This document shows, piece after piece, positions 7,247 to 15,707 of a DNA stretch of 64,000 bases. Source of the DNA: Thermococcus sp. M36 (lineage in GTDB: Archaea > Methanobacteriota_B > Thermococci > Thermococcales > Thermococcaceae); contig NZ_SNUH01000001.1 in the NCBI RefSeq assembly GCF_012027355.1, positions 1,178,001 through 1,242,000 on the forward strand, in the 5' to 3' direction. The notes under the pieces were generated by a model, which did no database searches, was not told where the DNA came from, and was given only the letters and a program-made list of their open reading frames with translations. The translations under genes were made by a program, and so were the position numbers. How positions within the stretch are numbered: position 1 is the first letter of the stretch; each line of letters begins with the position of its first letter.

Positions 7247-7652
7247 CTCTCCACCTCCGTGTTAGGCGCCCCGTGGGTAACACCTGCATAGTGCATGTTC
7301 TCGTAGGAGTATTTAAAAGTTCCTGAAAAGTTCGATTTTTGGATTTTACGGGCTGTAAGGCGTATTCTGTGTAAAATCACGTATGTGGGATTCGGACTTC
7401 CAACGTGGGGCCTTTTTGGAGATGTTTTTGTTTGGAGGCCCCCACGTGTTTTGAAGATTCTGCAAGATTCTGGAGAAACGGCGCCGCAGGACACCGGACG
7501 CTCCCTTGTGTTGGATCACATCTAGCCTTTTGGGGCAGGAGAAGGGTGTTCCCCAACGGGACAAGGTACTTCATGTGGTGTAACTTGAGGTTCGATAATA
7601 GAACTCCAGAAAGGATTGAGGGCGGGGTTCGAAGGTCTGGAGCCCAGATGAA
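7247..7652. other. Intergenic region with one long imperfect hairpin
   Basis: No credible gene. The left end holds the promoter of the 7246 gene. At 7403-7412 ACGTGGGGCC pairs with GGCCCCCACGT at 7437-7447 (one bulged G), leaving a T-rich loop of about 24 bases. The segment 7450-7640 shows neither coding bias nor a clear motif. The hairpin could be part of a small RNA or a terminator-like structure. Confidence 0.5.
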
Positions 7653-7728
7653 TGGTAGCCCCGCGGGGATTCGAACCCCGGTCGCGGGATCCAGAGTCCC
7701 GCATGCTTGGCCGCTACACCACGGGGCT
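7653..7728 (-). tRNA. tRNA-Gln (CUG)
   Basis: Minus-strand tRNA. The acceptor arms AGCCCCG and CGGGGCT pair fully. The anticodon stem CGGGA/TCCCG encloses loop CTCTGGA with anticodon CTG, and the T arm carries GGTTCGAATC. The CCA end is encoded (7653-7655). A TATA box (TTTATAAAT) lies at about 7756-7764, the right distance upstream. No intron. Confidence 0.95.
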
Positions 7729-7836
7729 GTGCCCGTTGATAGGTTCAGGGTTGGATTTATAAATTTTGCCCTGCGCGTGGGGGGACACCCTCCGTAAACT
7801 TTATAAGTCAGTGGGCTCCCCTTAACAGCGGGCAGT

Positions 7837-7914
7837 GGGGCCGTGGGGTAGCTTGGCCTATCCTTCCGGCTTCGGGAGCCGGGGACCCGAGTTCAAATCT
7901 CGGCGGCCCCACCA
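7837..7914 (+). tRNA. tRNA-Pro (CGG)
   Basis: Plus-strand tRNA. Acceptor GGGGCCG pairs with CGGCCCC. The anticodon stem CCGGC/GCCGG encloses TTCGGGA with anticodon CGG; T arm CCGAG-TTCAAAT-CTCGG. CCA is encoded at 7912-7914. TATA (CTTTATAAG) at about 7798-7806. It is divergent from the tRNA-Gln gene about 108 bases away. Confidence 0.95.
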
Positions 7915-8031
7915 TAGGGCCTTTTCTGTGAGCAGCCGATGTCCGGCACTGGCTCCTGCCGCTCCGCTGTATACTTTTGGGACCCCCATCCTTAAATACC
8001 CGCGGGGTGTATGGTGTGTGGTGGGAACGAG

Positions 8032-8745
8032 ATGTACGTCGGTGATCTTCTCAGGAGCCTCGACAGGGTTCCGACTGGCATCCCCGGTCTCGATGAGCTG
8101 ATAGGAGGGGGCTTTATCCCCGGGAGGGTTTACCTGGTCATAGGTCCCCCCGGGAGCGGGAAGACGACTTTTGGGGTTCAGTTCCTCGTTGAGGGGGCCA
8201 AAAGGGGGGAGAAGGGTCTGTTCATTTCCCTCACCGACAGCCCAGAAAAAGTGACCCAGGACATGCTCCGCTACAACTTCGGCATCCTGTCCCACATCCA
8301 ATCACGCAGGATAGTGTTTCACGATATGGGCGAGGCTATTTTTGGGGCGGGCAGGAGGGCCACATGGAGTGAGGTTCTTGAGGACATCCTGAGGATAATA
8401 GAGGCGGAGGATGTGGGGAGGGTTGTGATTGACTCCTTTACGTCCCTTGAGTACTCCGTTATAGACCCGGATCACAGGAGGATAAGCGTTGGGAGGTTCA
8501 TAAGGAAGCTGTACGGTACGGGGGTTACGTGCCTGATCCTCAGTGAGATGCTGGCCTCGGACACCTACACCGACGAGTACTATCTGGCCGACGGTGTTAT
8601 AGTCCTCCACCACTTCATGCGCAACTACCGGATGGTCAGGGCGCTCCAGGTTCTGAAGATGCACGGCGTGGCCCACGACAGCAACCTGAAAAAGATGCGC
8701 TTCACGGAAGACGGCATCAGGGTTTACCCGGAGTCCCCATTCTGA
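8032..8745 (+). CDS. KaiC-like RecA-superfamily ATPase
   Basis: A 237-residue single-domain KaiC/RadA-like ATPase: PTGIPGLDELIGGG, Walker A GPPGSGKT at 38-45, Walker B RVVIDSF near 130-136. Such proteins act as ATP-driven signalling switches; the output is not known for this one. I chose ATG 8032 over ATG 8011 because the TATA (CTTAAATACC, about 7992-8000) places the transcription start near 8022, downstream of the earlier ATG. The next gene starts 11 bases after its stop and may be a partner. Confidence 0.8.
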   Translation: MYVGDLLRSLDRVPTGIPGLDELIGGGFIPGRVYLVIGPPGSGKTTFGVQFLVEGAKRGEKGLFISLTDSPEKVTQDMLRYNFGILSHIQSRRIVFHDMGEAIFGAGRRATWSEVLEDILRIIEAEDVGRVVIDSFTSLEYSVIDPDHRRISVGRFIRKLYGTGVTCLILSEMLASDTYTDEYYLADGVIVLHHFMRNYRMVRALQVLKMHGVAHDSNLKKMRFTEDGIRVYPESPF

Positions 8746-8755
8746 GGTGTCCCCA

Positions 8756-9160
8756 ATGGATGAGCGCAAGAGTCTGGTCAGAGAGGCCTACGAGTTCGGC
8801 TACTTCGTGGGCTACAGGGGGCACAGCGAATGGGCCGAATGGGTCCGAGAGCGCAGGGAAAGGCTCTATTCGAGGGCACGGGAGCTCGACGTCTACGAGC
8901 TTGTCAAAAACGCCTACAATCGTGGAAAACTGGATGGGGCAAAGAAGAGGGAGGAGGAAATTAGGAAGGGTCTGGACAGGGAGGCCAAGGGAGAGGAACG
9001 TTCAGGGCCAAGGACTGTCCCCCCGGAAGGTGAAGAGGTTACGCCGGTAGAGGCGGAGTTTGTACGCTTCCTTGAGACCACGCGGCTTTTCCTTCCTCCG
9101 GATCTTTTAGACACCCTGAAGCACCTGAAGCTCCCGAAGATGCTCCACATTGGCCGCTGA
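8756..9160 (+). CDS. Charged hypothetical protein next to the KaiC-like ATPase
   Basis: I do not recognise this 134-residue protein. It is highly charged and probably helical. An N-terminal part is rich in aromatic residues (REAYEFGYFVGYRGHSEWAEW). A Lys/Glu stretch follows at about 65-85, then a C-terminal leucine-rich helix (FLPPDLLDTLKHLKLPKML). Start ATG 8756 fits GAGGTG at 8744-8749, which overlaps the previous stop; the in-frame GTG 8747 lies inside that site. The tight coupling suggests a partner or target of the ATPase. Confidence 0.7.
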   Translation: MDERKSLVREAYEFGYFVGYRGHSEWAEWVRERRERLYSRARELDVYELVKNAYNRGKLDGAKKREEEIRKGLDREAKGEERSGPRTVPPEGEEVTPVEAEFVRFLETTRLFLPPDLLDTLKHLKLPKMLHIGR

Positions 9161-9221
9161 TTTCTCCTTTTCCATGCGAGCACCTTAAATATTCGGTGGA
9201 ATATTATCCCTGGGGATAACC

Positions 9222-10919
9222 ATGAGGCGCTTTTTAAAGGAAGCCGAGGTTTTCGATTCCTCAAAGGTTCTCCACTACATAGCCGAGATAAGCCAGTTTC
9301 ACAGGATACAGGGCTCAAAAGAGCTCCCCGAGGCGGTTCGCTTCATAAGGGAAGAGCTCAGAATATGGGGAATCAACGCGGAGCTTTACGAGGAGTTTTA
9401 CGATGGCAGGAGCTGGTTCCTGACCCTCAAGTCCCCCATAGCCTGGGATCTGGTGCACGGAAAGGTTGAGGTTCTAGATAAGACCCTAACGACCTCTCAG
9501 AGTCCCCTCATCGTCATGGCGCACTCCCCCAGCGGAAAGGCCGAGGGTGATGTAGTCCACATAGCCCGCGGAGAGGACTGGAAGAACGCTGAGGGAAAAA
9601 TAGTCCTGGTTGGGAAGGAATGGCGCGACGCCTATAGGAAGGCCAATGAGGCCGGAGCGGTGGGCTTCATAGCCTACCGTGAGGGGACTGGGGACGCGAT
9701 CCCGTACATCGGCCTGTTCCTGAGCGCGGACGACCTTGAGTGGGCGGGAATCCCGGCCGTCGCTATTCCCGAAAGCCTGGCCAAGAGCATAATTGGAAAG
9801 CTGAACTCCGGGGAAAGGGTCGAGGCTAGGATCGAGGTTGAGGCCCAGATAAACGAGCGTCAGGTTCTACCGATTCTCTATGCCGAGATTGGGAAGGAGC
9901 CGTTCATTCTCTTCACCGCCCACATCTGCCATCCGAAGCCCGGGGCCAACGACAACGCCAGCGGCAGCGCAATGCTCATGGAGCTGGCGAGAATTCTCAA
10001 CCGGCTGTACGACGACTCTTTCCGCTTCGGCTTTGCCTTTCTCTGGATCCCGGAGTACTACGGCACGCAGGCCTTCGTGGAGAGATACGCCGAGCTTGAG
10101 AAGTACTATGCGGTCATAAACCTCGACATGGTGGCTGGGAGTGAGGACAGGGCCGGTTCGACCATTATGCTTGTAAGAACTCCGCTCTCTCGCTTCTCCG
10201 TTGTTTCGGGTCTCCTTGAGTACTTCCTGGAGCTGGCCAACGGGGCTGGGAAGAGCTTCTCAGGAAGCCCTCTCCCCCGGCTGAAGCTCAGGGCCTACCC
10301 CTACGAGATGGGTAGCGACCACGACGTGTTCAACTTCTTCGGAATTCCGTCGGTGATGCCGATAACGTGGCCCGACCGCTTCTACCACTCCAGCGAGGAC
10401 ACTATTGACAAAGTGAGCAAGGAGAGCATCGCGGTCATAGGGAGGGCTGTTCTGGCCACCGTCCTGGCACTAGCAAAGGCCGGAGACAGGGAACTGCGGC
10501 GCTTCGCAAGGGGCTATGCAATGAAGTACCTCGGAGAGCTGTCGATTGAGGCGGAGACGGAACTCTCAGAAAAGCTAGTCATGATGGGCCTGGCAAGAGA
10601 CTCGCGCTTCCTGGGGATTGGGCTCGGGTACGATTTCGAAAAAGAACCCTGGCTCCGCTGGAAGGTCAGAGGGCTGATCTCGGAGCGTTTCCTGCGCAAG
10701 AGGGACGGCAGGCTCGCCGACGAATTTCGGGCCCTCACGAAGGACAGAAAAGTTCTGGTCCACCTCCATGAGCTCCTGATGCTGGGAGAGCTCCTTCCAA
10801 AAGAAGACGCCTTTCGGGCCCTGAGGGAGGAATTTGGGGACGTTGAAGAGGAAAAGCTGGAAAAGCTGGTGCTGCTGCTGGAAAAGGCCCGCGTTGTTGA
10901 GGCCGCTCAGTTCCTCTGA
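9222..10919 (+). CDS. M28-family aminopeptidase-like protein
   Basis: A 565-residue zinc peptidase of the M28 type with a PA-like insert (about 90-215, including GKIVLVGKEWRDAYRKANEAG). Likely metal residues are His and Asp in HICHPKPGANDNASGSAM (about 237-254), Glu in WIPEYYGTQAF, Asp in INLDMVAGSED and His in RFYHSSEDT. About 150 residues of a helical C-terminal domain follow the catalytic fold. There is no signal peptide, so it is probably cytosolic peptide turnover. Its 3' end overlaps the convergent regulator gene by 13 bases. Confidence 0.85.
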   Translation: MRRFLKEAEVFDSSKVLHYIAEISQFHRIQGSKELPEAVRFIREELRIWGINAELYEEFYDGRSWFLTLKSPIAWDLVHGKVEVLDKTLTTSQSPLIVMAHSPSGKAEGDVVHIARGEDWKNAEGKIVLVGKEWRDAYRKANEAGAVGFIAYREGTGDAIPYIGLFLSADDLEWAGIPAVAIPESLAKSIIGKLNSGERVEARIEVEAQINERQVLPILYAEIGKEPFILFTAHICHPKPGANDNASGSAMLMELARILNRLYDDSFRFGFAFLWIPEYYGTQAFVERYAELEKYYAVINLDMVAGSEDRAGSTIMLVRTPLSRFSVVSGLLEYFLELANGAGKSFSGSPLPRLKLRAYPYEMGSDHDVFNFFGIPSVMPITWPDRFYHSSEDTIDKVSKESIAVIGRAVLATVLALAKAGDRELRRFARGYAMKYLGELSIEAETELSEKLVMMGLARDSRFLGIGLGYDFEKEPWLRWKVRGLISERFLRKRDGRLADEFRALTKDRKVLVHLHELLMLGELLPKEDAFRALREEFGDVEEEKLEKLVLLLEKARVVEAAQFL

Positions 10920-11248
10920 CCCGACGGCTTCTTCAGTTCCTTCTCGATTTCGTTTATTTTCCTGAGGAGGTTCTCCTTGATGTGTTCGAGAACCTCACTG
11001 GGGGACACCGCCGTGTAGACGTAGCCGAGCCACCCCTGTTCCACAAGCTTCCTCCTTAGGATGCCCTTGCGGTAAAGGCTCAGGACGTGCTCCCTCACCG
11101 AACGCTCGCTTATTCCGAGCTCCCGCTGTATCTCGGTTATCCTCATGGGTTCCTTCTTCTCCAGGAGGAGGCGGTAGATCCTGAGTTCTGTCTTTTTGAT
11201 GCCCAGGGAGCGGAGTAGTGCCTCAAGCCTCTCATATACGTCGCTCAT
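10907..11248 (-). CDS. TrmB-type winged-helix transcriptional regulator
   Basis: A 113-residue protein with a TrmB/MarR-like N-terminal winged helix (GIKKTELRIYRLLLEK, then ITEIQRELGISERSVREHVL and GILRRKLV). A short C-terminal helix is rich in Lys and Glu and may dimerize. No sugar-binding domain is present, so it is a stand-alone HTH. It is convergent with the M28 peptidase gene. Targets cannot be read from the sequence. Confidence 0.75.
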   Translation of the reverse strand: MSDVYERLEALLRSLGIKKTELRIYRLLLEKKEPMRITEIQRELGISERSVREHVLSLYRKGILRRKLVEQGWLGYVYTAVSPSEVLEHIKENLLRKINEIEKELKKPSGQRN

Positions 11249-11316
11249 CCCTCATCCACCTGATTTACTTTTGTCCCACCTCTGAAAAGTTAGCTTCATA
11301 CCTTAATAAACCTTGT

Positions 11317-11964
11317 CTATAGGGATATGCTGCCCAGGTACACCCCTTCTGGCAGAAAAACATCTCCCGTACTTGAGTTTTTGAGAAATGGGACCATCTT
11401 TATCCCATCTCTGACGTCGAAGCCCTCTATGAACAGATTTATGGACGGTAGCACCAGGAACTTTTCTACCCTGAGGAAAACCTTGGTCTTTCTTGCCGTC
11501 CCTCCGCTCTTGAAGGTGTAAGCGGGGTGTATATGCCCCAGATAGGCCTCTGAAAAGTCCTCTCCGGGGAGCAAGGTGTGCCCATGAAGGAACAGCTTTC
11601 CATCAACGGAGAGGTGTTCGACGACCCGGACGTTTGGGAACTTTTCGGCAACTTCCTCTATCCTTCCGTCGTGGTTGCCCTTGGTTATCACCGTCGGAAT
11701 CCCGCGTAGATCCGAGAAAAACCCCATCAGGAGGCGCTTCATCGTGAAACTCAGCCCTATCGGCTCCTTGACGTCCCCGAGGATAACGAGCAGGTCCGGG
11801 TCTTTTTCGGAGATAAAGGTCGCGAGCCTCTCTTCGAAGTGCGTCCTTATCCTCAAACCCCGCGAAAGCTCGAACCCGATGTGGGGATCCGCTATGAGGA
11901 GTGTCCTTCCATGTGAAGTCTTGATCTCAAGGGACAGCCCCTCAAAGTCGTCAAAAGAGTCCAT
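11317..11964 (-). CDS. Calcineurin-like metallophosphoesterase (archaeal SbcD-related)
   Basis: A 215-residue phosphoesterase with all metal motifs in order: IADPHIGFE, LVILGDVKEP, ITKGNHDGRI, LFLHGHTL and YLGHIHPAY. The size and order match the archaeal family annotated as ICC-like or SbcD-related phosphoesterases, whose substrate is not settled. In bacteria the related enzyme acts with DNA ligase-associated helicases; no such partner is adjacent here. It is followed on the same strand by a convergent tail-to-tail regulator unit. Confidence 0.85.
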   Translation of the reverse strand: MDSFDDFEGLSLEIKTSHGRTLLIADPHIGFELSRGLRIRTHFEERLATFISEKDPDLLVILGDVKEPIGLSFTMKRLLMGFFSDLRGIPTVITKGNHDGRIEEVAEKFPNVRVVEHLSVDGKLFLHGHTLLPGEDFSEAYLGHIHPAYTFKSGGTARKTKVFLRVEKFLVLPSINLFIEGFDVRDGIKMVPFLKNSSTGDVFLPEGVYLGSISL

Positions 11965-12004
11965 AGAACCACCAAAAATACCAAATTTGGGAAAAGGAAG
12001 GACG

Positions 12005-12118
12005 TCAGATCAGCCCGCGCTCCTTCCTGCGCTGCCTCTTGAGCCTGCGTATCCTCTTCTTGATCCACTTCCACCTCATCCTTCCCTTCTTCTTCCACTT
12101 CCTCGGGCGCCTCTTCAT
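12005..12118 (-). CDS. rpl41e: 50S ribosomal protein L41e
   Basis: A 37-residue, almost entirely Arg/Lys/Trp peptide (starts [17 protein letters not shown], ends KERGLI). This is the archaeal L41e-like ribosomal peptide. ATG 12118 is preceded by GGGGTGAT. A TATA element (CTTAAAAAGG on this strand) lies about 50 bases upstream of the start. Too small for usual gene finding but unmistakable in composition. Confidence 0.88.
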
Positions 12119-12484
12119 GATCATCACCCCTGAGTTTTCTCTCCAGCCTTAGCTTTAGGGGTTCCTTTTTAAGCTTTTCCGTGGGGGAAAGTTTTTCCCT
12201 TTCCGACGGCGAAAAAGGTGTTCAGACGCCCGTGGGCGGTGAAAGGGGCGCCGGAGCTTCGGGTTTAATCTTTAGATTTTTCCAGTTTTTGGTGGATTTT
12301 TATCTGTGTTTTACTAGATGTGGTGGCATTTATCTGATGTTGCGTTTTTTTGAATATCGCAATTGATATTCTGGCCGCTGAACGTCGGCAAAATTGGCGA
12401 ATCTCCACGTAAATCTGTGATGGATGTGCCGGCATCATCCGCTAACCTTATTTGTTTTGAGTACAACTTCTCCCAGGTGATGTT
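12119..12484. other. Intergenic region between divergent L41e and nitrilase genes
   Basis: No coding sequence seen. The left part holds the L41e promoter (about 12164-12176). The right part has an imperfect dyad GGATGTGCC/GGCATCATCC at 12422-12440 and a weak TATA (CTTATTTG, about 12447) for the nitrilase gene. The middle 12240-12400 is T-rich, with unit AATATCGCAATTGATATT at 12352-12369 forming a small dyad. I cannot assign a function. Confidence 0.5.
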
Positions 12485-13279
12485 ATGAAGGTAGCCTATG
12501 TCCAGATGAACCCGGTTTTCCTTGAACCCGAGGTCAACTACTCGAAGGCGGAGGAGCTCATAAGGGCCGCCGCAGACCAGGGCGCCAAGCTCATCGTCCT
12601 CCCCGAGCTCTTTGACACAGGGTACAACTTCAGGAGCAGAGAGGAAGTCGAGAGCGTCGCTGGCCAGATTCCGGACGGCCCGACGACCCGTTTCCTCATG
12701 GAGCTTTCGAACGAGCTGGGGGTTTTCATCGTGGCCGGGACCGCTGAGAGGGATGAACACGGAAGGCTGTACAACTCGGCCGTCATAACGGGCCCGATAG
12801 GGAGCGGCTACATAGGGAAGTACCGTAAGGTTCACCTGTTCTACCGCGAGAAGCTCTTCTTCGAGCCCGGAAACCTCGGCTTCCACGTCTTCAACATCGG
12901 CATAGCCAAAGTCGGGGTGATGATATGCTTCGACTGGTTCTTCCCCGAGAGCGTCAGAACTCTGGCCCTGAAGGGGGCCGACGTAATAGCTCACCCGAGC
13001 AACCTCGTGATGCCCTACGCGCCGAGGGCCATGCCCATAAGGGCGCTTGAAAACAGGGTCTACACCATCACTGCCAACAGGGTCGGCGAGGAGTTCGGTC
13101 TGAAGTTTATCGGCAGGAGCACGATAGCGTCGCCGAGAGCTGAAGTTTTGGCCATGGGCAGCGAGGACGGGGAAGAGGTGGGAGTCGTCGAAATAAACCT
13201 CGAACTCGCAAGGGACAAGAGGATTAACGAGATGAACGACATCTTCAGGGACAGGCGTCCGGAGCACTACTCACTTTGA
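12485..13279 (+). CDS. Nitrilase / carbon-nitrogen hydrolase
   Basis: A 264-residue nitrilase-superfamily amidase. The catalytic triad is clear: Glu41 (VLPELFDTGYNF), Lys115 (GKYRKVHLF) and Cys148 (VMICFDWFFPE). Length and sequence are like the characterised Pyrococcus abyssi nitrilase, a cytoplasmic enzyme acting on small aliphatic dinitriles or amides. Start ATG 12485 follows CCAGGTGATGTT. Its last 35 bases overlap the convergent methyltransferase gene. Confidence 0.9.
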   Translation: MKVAYVQMNPVFLEPEVNYSKAEELIRAAADQGAKLIVLPELFDTGYNFRSREEVESVAGQIPDGPTTRFLMELSNELGVFIVAGTAERDEHGRLYNSAVITGPIGSGYIGKYRKVHLFYREKLFFEPGNLGFHVFNIGIAKVGVMICFDWFFPESVRTLALKGADVIAHPSNLVMPYAPRAMPIRALENRVYTITANRVGEEFGLKFIGRSTIASPRAEVLAMGSEDGEEVGVVEINLELARDKRINEMNDIFRDRRPEHYSL

Positions 13280-14048
13280 GTTCCGCCGCCTTTTTCTCCG
13301 GTTTTTTGAAGACGAGGACGTTTCCAACACCTGTGATACCGTGATCCTCCCTCCTTATGAGCCCGTACTCCCTGAAGAAGATGCTCCCGATTGCGAGCTG
13401 TGTGGATATGTCCCAGTAGTGGAAGTCAACAGTGCCAATCTTTTTGAAGCCCGGGAGGATGTAGTAGCCCCGTTTAAACGTCCCTCTGACGAAGTCGTAG
13501 CCCTCGTGCATTGAGGCTATGGTGTAGTCCTCCTTCCTGCCCTCGATCATGAACTCTCTGTAGCCCGCCCTGTAGAGTATTCCGTAAACCCTGTCCCCGT
13601 CCTCGATAATGAAGAGGCCGTCGTCGCTCAGGACAAGCGCAACGTTCGCGAACAACCTCACCGCGTCGAAGGGGTCGAAGTGCGGCATGGTGTAGCCCCA
13701 GAGAACGGCTACATCGTGCTCCCCGACGAGGCTTGCAACTTCCCTCGCGTCGCCCTGAACGGTCTTGAGCTCTGGGCTTATTCCCCCTATATCAAGCCAC
13801 TCTTGGGCCAGTTCGAGGTCGTCCTTTCTGGCGTCGAGGACCGTGAGTAGCCTCGCGTTGGTGGCTTTCGCAAGGGCGACCCCGGCTATGCCCGTCCCGG
13901 CGCAGAGGTCAAGGACCCTCCCTCCGTGAGGGAGCTGTTCCCGGATTGATTCAAAGAACTCTGCTATTTTCCTGAACCTTTCCCTGGCCAGCTCCTCCCT
14001 TGGATCCATCCGCCAGTTGATGTAGCGGTAGAGCTCCTCCAGGGACAT
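13245..14048 (-). CDS. Class I SAM-dependent methyltransferase
   Basis: A 267-residue protein with a Rossmann methyltransferase core: motif I VLDLCAGTGIAGVALA (about 45-60), an acidic end of strand 2 (TVLDARKDDLE), motif IV region HDVAVLWGYTMPHFDP. The C-terminal half (RGYYILPGFKKIGTVDFHYWD) is not a known specificity domain to me. The substrate is unknown; the aromatic pocket suggests a small molecule. TATA (ATTTAAAT) at about 14078-14086, SD GGTGATGGT before ATG 14048. Confidence 0.8.
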   Translation of the reverse strand: MSLEELYRYINWRMDPREELARERFRKIAEFFESIREQLPHGGRVLDLCAGTGIAGVALAKATNARLLTVLDARKDDLELAQEWLDIGGISPELKTVQGDAREVASLVGEHDVAVLWGYTMPHFDPFDAVRLFANVALVLSDDGLFIIEDGDRVYGILYRAGYREFMIEGRKEDYTIASMHEGYDFVRGTFKRGYYILPGFKKIGTVDFHYWDISTQLAIGSIFFREYGLIRREDHGITGVGNVLVFKKPEKKAAELKVSSAPDACP

Positions 14049-14124
14049 ACCATCACCACGATGAAGAATGTATGGAATTATTTAAATCCATCGGAATATG
14101 GGATGCCGATAAATCCCCGGGGGG

Positions 14125-14865
14125 CTAGTAGTAGCCCTCCTCGTAGGCTCCCGTGAGGGCGATGAAGGCGGCGTAGAAGATAACGCCGAGCGAGGTCATA
14201 AGAAGCAAGACGACGCCAAGCGGCCCGGGCTCGTAGTCGAGCGCCACCAGGGTGGTCTCTGCCGTTATCAGGCCGGAGACAAGGGTCAGTGCCCCTGCGA
14301 ACTTCCGTGCCATGACTCCGGAGAAACTGGGTGCCAGCTGGAAAACGAGCGGGCGGGAGGTGAGGAATGTTAGCGCGAGGAGCAGAATGAGCGCTCCGCC
14401 AATGATTGGGCTGGTCTCCCTTGAAACGTTTCCCATCGCGGAGAAAAGTGCAAAAACCCCCAGAAATGCCGCCTGGAGGACAATGTATGTCTTTATATTT
14501 GGCGGCTCTATCTTTCTCCCCGACCCTTTGGGAGCTTCCTTTGAGAACTCCTCTATCGCGTACTCCCGCTTTGCGGCCAAGTATGCGAGGAGCGTCGTTG
14601 TTCCGAGGCCAAGGAGCAGGACAGCAACTAGCCATGCGAACGTCAGAAACGGGGAGAGGATTATAAGAAAAACTCCGGTGAGGATCGTTCCGATTCCTGA
14701 AACGCGGTTGGCCCTTCTTCTCGCCCTCTCCGAGATGTGGGTGTAGCCTATCCTGAACCCTATTCCAGGTTCACCTTTCGAGGTAAATGTAAGGACTCCC
14801 GCGGCAATTATGCCGAGGCCGATGAATGCCGCCCAGAGGATTCTGAGGAGCTCATACCCGTCCAT
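14125..14865 (-). CDS. SdpI-family multi-pass membrane protein
   Basis: A 246-residue protein with about seven membrane helices. The sequence IGFRIGYTHISERARRRANRVSG (residues 34-57, helix-loop) matches the SdpI/YfhL signature region. In Bacillus, SdpI gives immunity to the SdpC toxin and signals to SdpR. This copy is the last gene of a five-gene operon with DUF1648 and PadR genes. The ATG overlaps the DUF1648 stop by 14 bases. Function in archaea is untested; a membrane-stress or toxin-immunity role is inference. Confidence 0.7.
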   Translation of the reverse strand: MDGYELLRILWAAFIGLGIIAAGVLTFTSKGEPGIGFRIGYTHISERARRRANRVSGIGTILTGVFLIILSPFLTFAWLVAVLLLGLGTTTLLAYLAAKREYAIEEFSKEAPKGSGRKIEPPNIKTYIVLQAAFLGVFALFSAMGNVSRETSPIIGGALILLLALTFLTSRPLVFQLAPSFSGVMARKFAGALTLVSGLITAETTLVALDYEPGPLGVVLLLMTSLGVIFYAAFIALTGAYEEGYY

Positions 14866-15340
14866 TCACGCCACCTGTAATCAGGCGATAAATCCCTACG
14901 AGAACGGCGGCTATGAGGAGAACCCCCGCGTAGCTGACTGCCTTCCCGGAAGTAAACCCCGCATTGTAGAGCACCGCGGTAGACATAACAACGATGATTC
15001 CGGCGCTCATCAGGGTCATGAGCTCAGTCCAGGCTTTTATTTTCCCGGGATAGATGCGCATCCGCAGGGAGAATTCGGAGTTTTTCGCGAGTAGCGTCAG
15101 GACAAATGGCAGAAGCCACACAAGGGTGGGCAGTCCGACCACGCCCCACAGCTTGTCCGAGAAAGTGTCCGGCGTTCCGGAGGACTTGAAGTGCACCGCG
15201 ATGGTCTCTGGGAGGTTATTCCACAGAGCCGCGACCAGAAAGAGATACGCACCGATAAAAACAAGTTGCAACAGGAGATAGAACCGCACGGAGTTTTCCA
15301 TCCAAGGGAAATTGAGGACGGATCCCTTTTTAGTGCCCAT
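14852..15340 (-). CDS. DUF1648 membrane protein
   Basis: A 162-residue protein with four membrane helices. The first extracellular loop carries the DUF1648 motif (LPETIAVHFKSSGTPDTFSDK), seen at the N-terminus of many SdpI proteins. Together with the downstream gene it would make one complete SdpI-like protein, so this may be a split version. Start ATG 15340 (the in-frame GTG 15343 is inside the overlap with the PadR stop); SD GGAGGG at about 15352. Confidence 0.75.
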   Translation of the reverse strand: MGTKKGSVLNFPWMENSVRFYLLLQLVFIGAYLFLVAALWNNLPETIAVHFKSSGTPDTFSDKLWGVVGLPTLVWLLPFVLTLLAKNSEFSLRMRIYPGKIKAWTELMTLMSAGIIVVMSTAVLYNAGFTSGKAVSYAGVLLIAAVLVGIYRLITGGVNGRV

Positions 15341-15707
15341 CACTACTTCCCTCCATCCTCTCCAGAGTCTCCATTATTGCTCCTATCTCCACCTTTAGCT
15401 CACTCAGGACTTCCCTGCCCAGCTTCGTCAGGGAATAGTACTTTCTTGGTCTTCCTCCAACCTCTGCCCAGGTGTCCCCCACCAGGCCGGTCTTCTTCAG
15501 GCTCTTGAGGATGTCGTATAAAGCACCTTCACTCGGCACGATTCTGCCGTCACTGAGCTCCTCCAGTCTTTTCCGTATTGCGTAGCCATGGAGCTCTCCC
15601 TCCCTCTCCAGGAGCAGAAGCACTAGGTACGAGTAGAGTCCGGAGCGGAGGTCTTTTCTCAGCTTCTTGAGGGCTTTCTCCTTTCTGTCCACCAGCACGT
15701 CGCTCAC
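15330..15707 (-). CDS. PadR-family transcriptional regulator
   Basis: A 125-residue PadR repressor-like protein: GLYSYLVLLLLEREGELHGYAI, PSEGALYDILKSLKKTGLV and a wing GGRPRKYYSLTKLG, followed by a C-terminal dimerization helix. The start is GTG 15707 in a GTGA overlap with the protease gene stop. The longer open frame reaching 16328 is a shadow of that upstream gene. PadR proteins sense small molecules or peptides and often control neighbouring membrane genes, here SdpI/DUF1648. Confidence 0.85.
   Translation of the reverse strand: MSDVLVDRKEKALKKLRKDLRSGLYSYLVLLLLEREGELHGYAIRKRLEELSDGRIVPSEGALYDILKSLKKTGLVGDTWAEVGGRPRKYYSLTKLGREVLSELKVEIGAIMETLERMEGSSDGH

Noticed and set aside
7243-7574. 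Several short minus-strand frames upstream of the small winged-helix gene
   Set aside because: They lack ribosome sites, overlap each other in different frames and cross the predicted promoter.
12352-12412. Possible C/D-box guide RNA (TGATGT and CTGA-like boxes)
   Set aside because: Boxes are imperfect and the spacing is not right for the C, D', C', D order. No convincing guide RNA.
12314-13267. A 317-residue minus-strand frame over the nitrilase gene
   Set aside because: The nitrilase triad on the plus strand is unambiguous. The minus frame is a GC-rich shadow.
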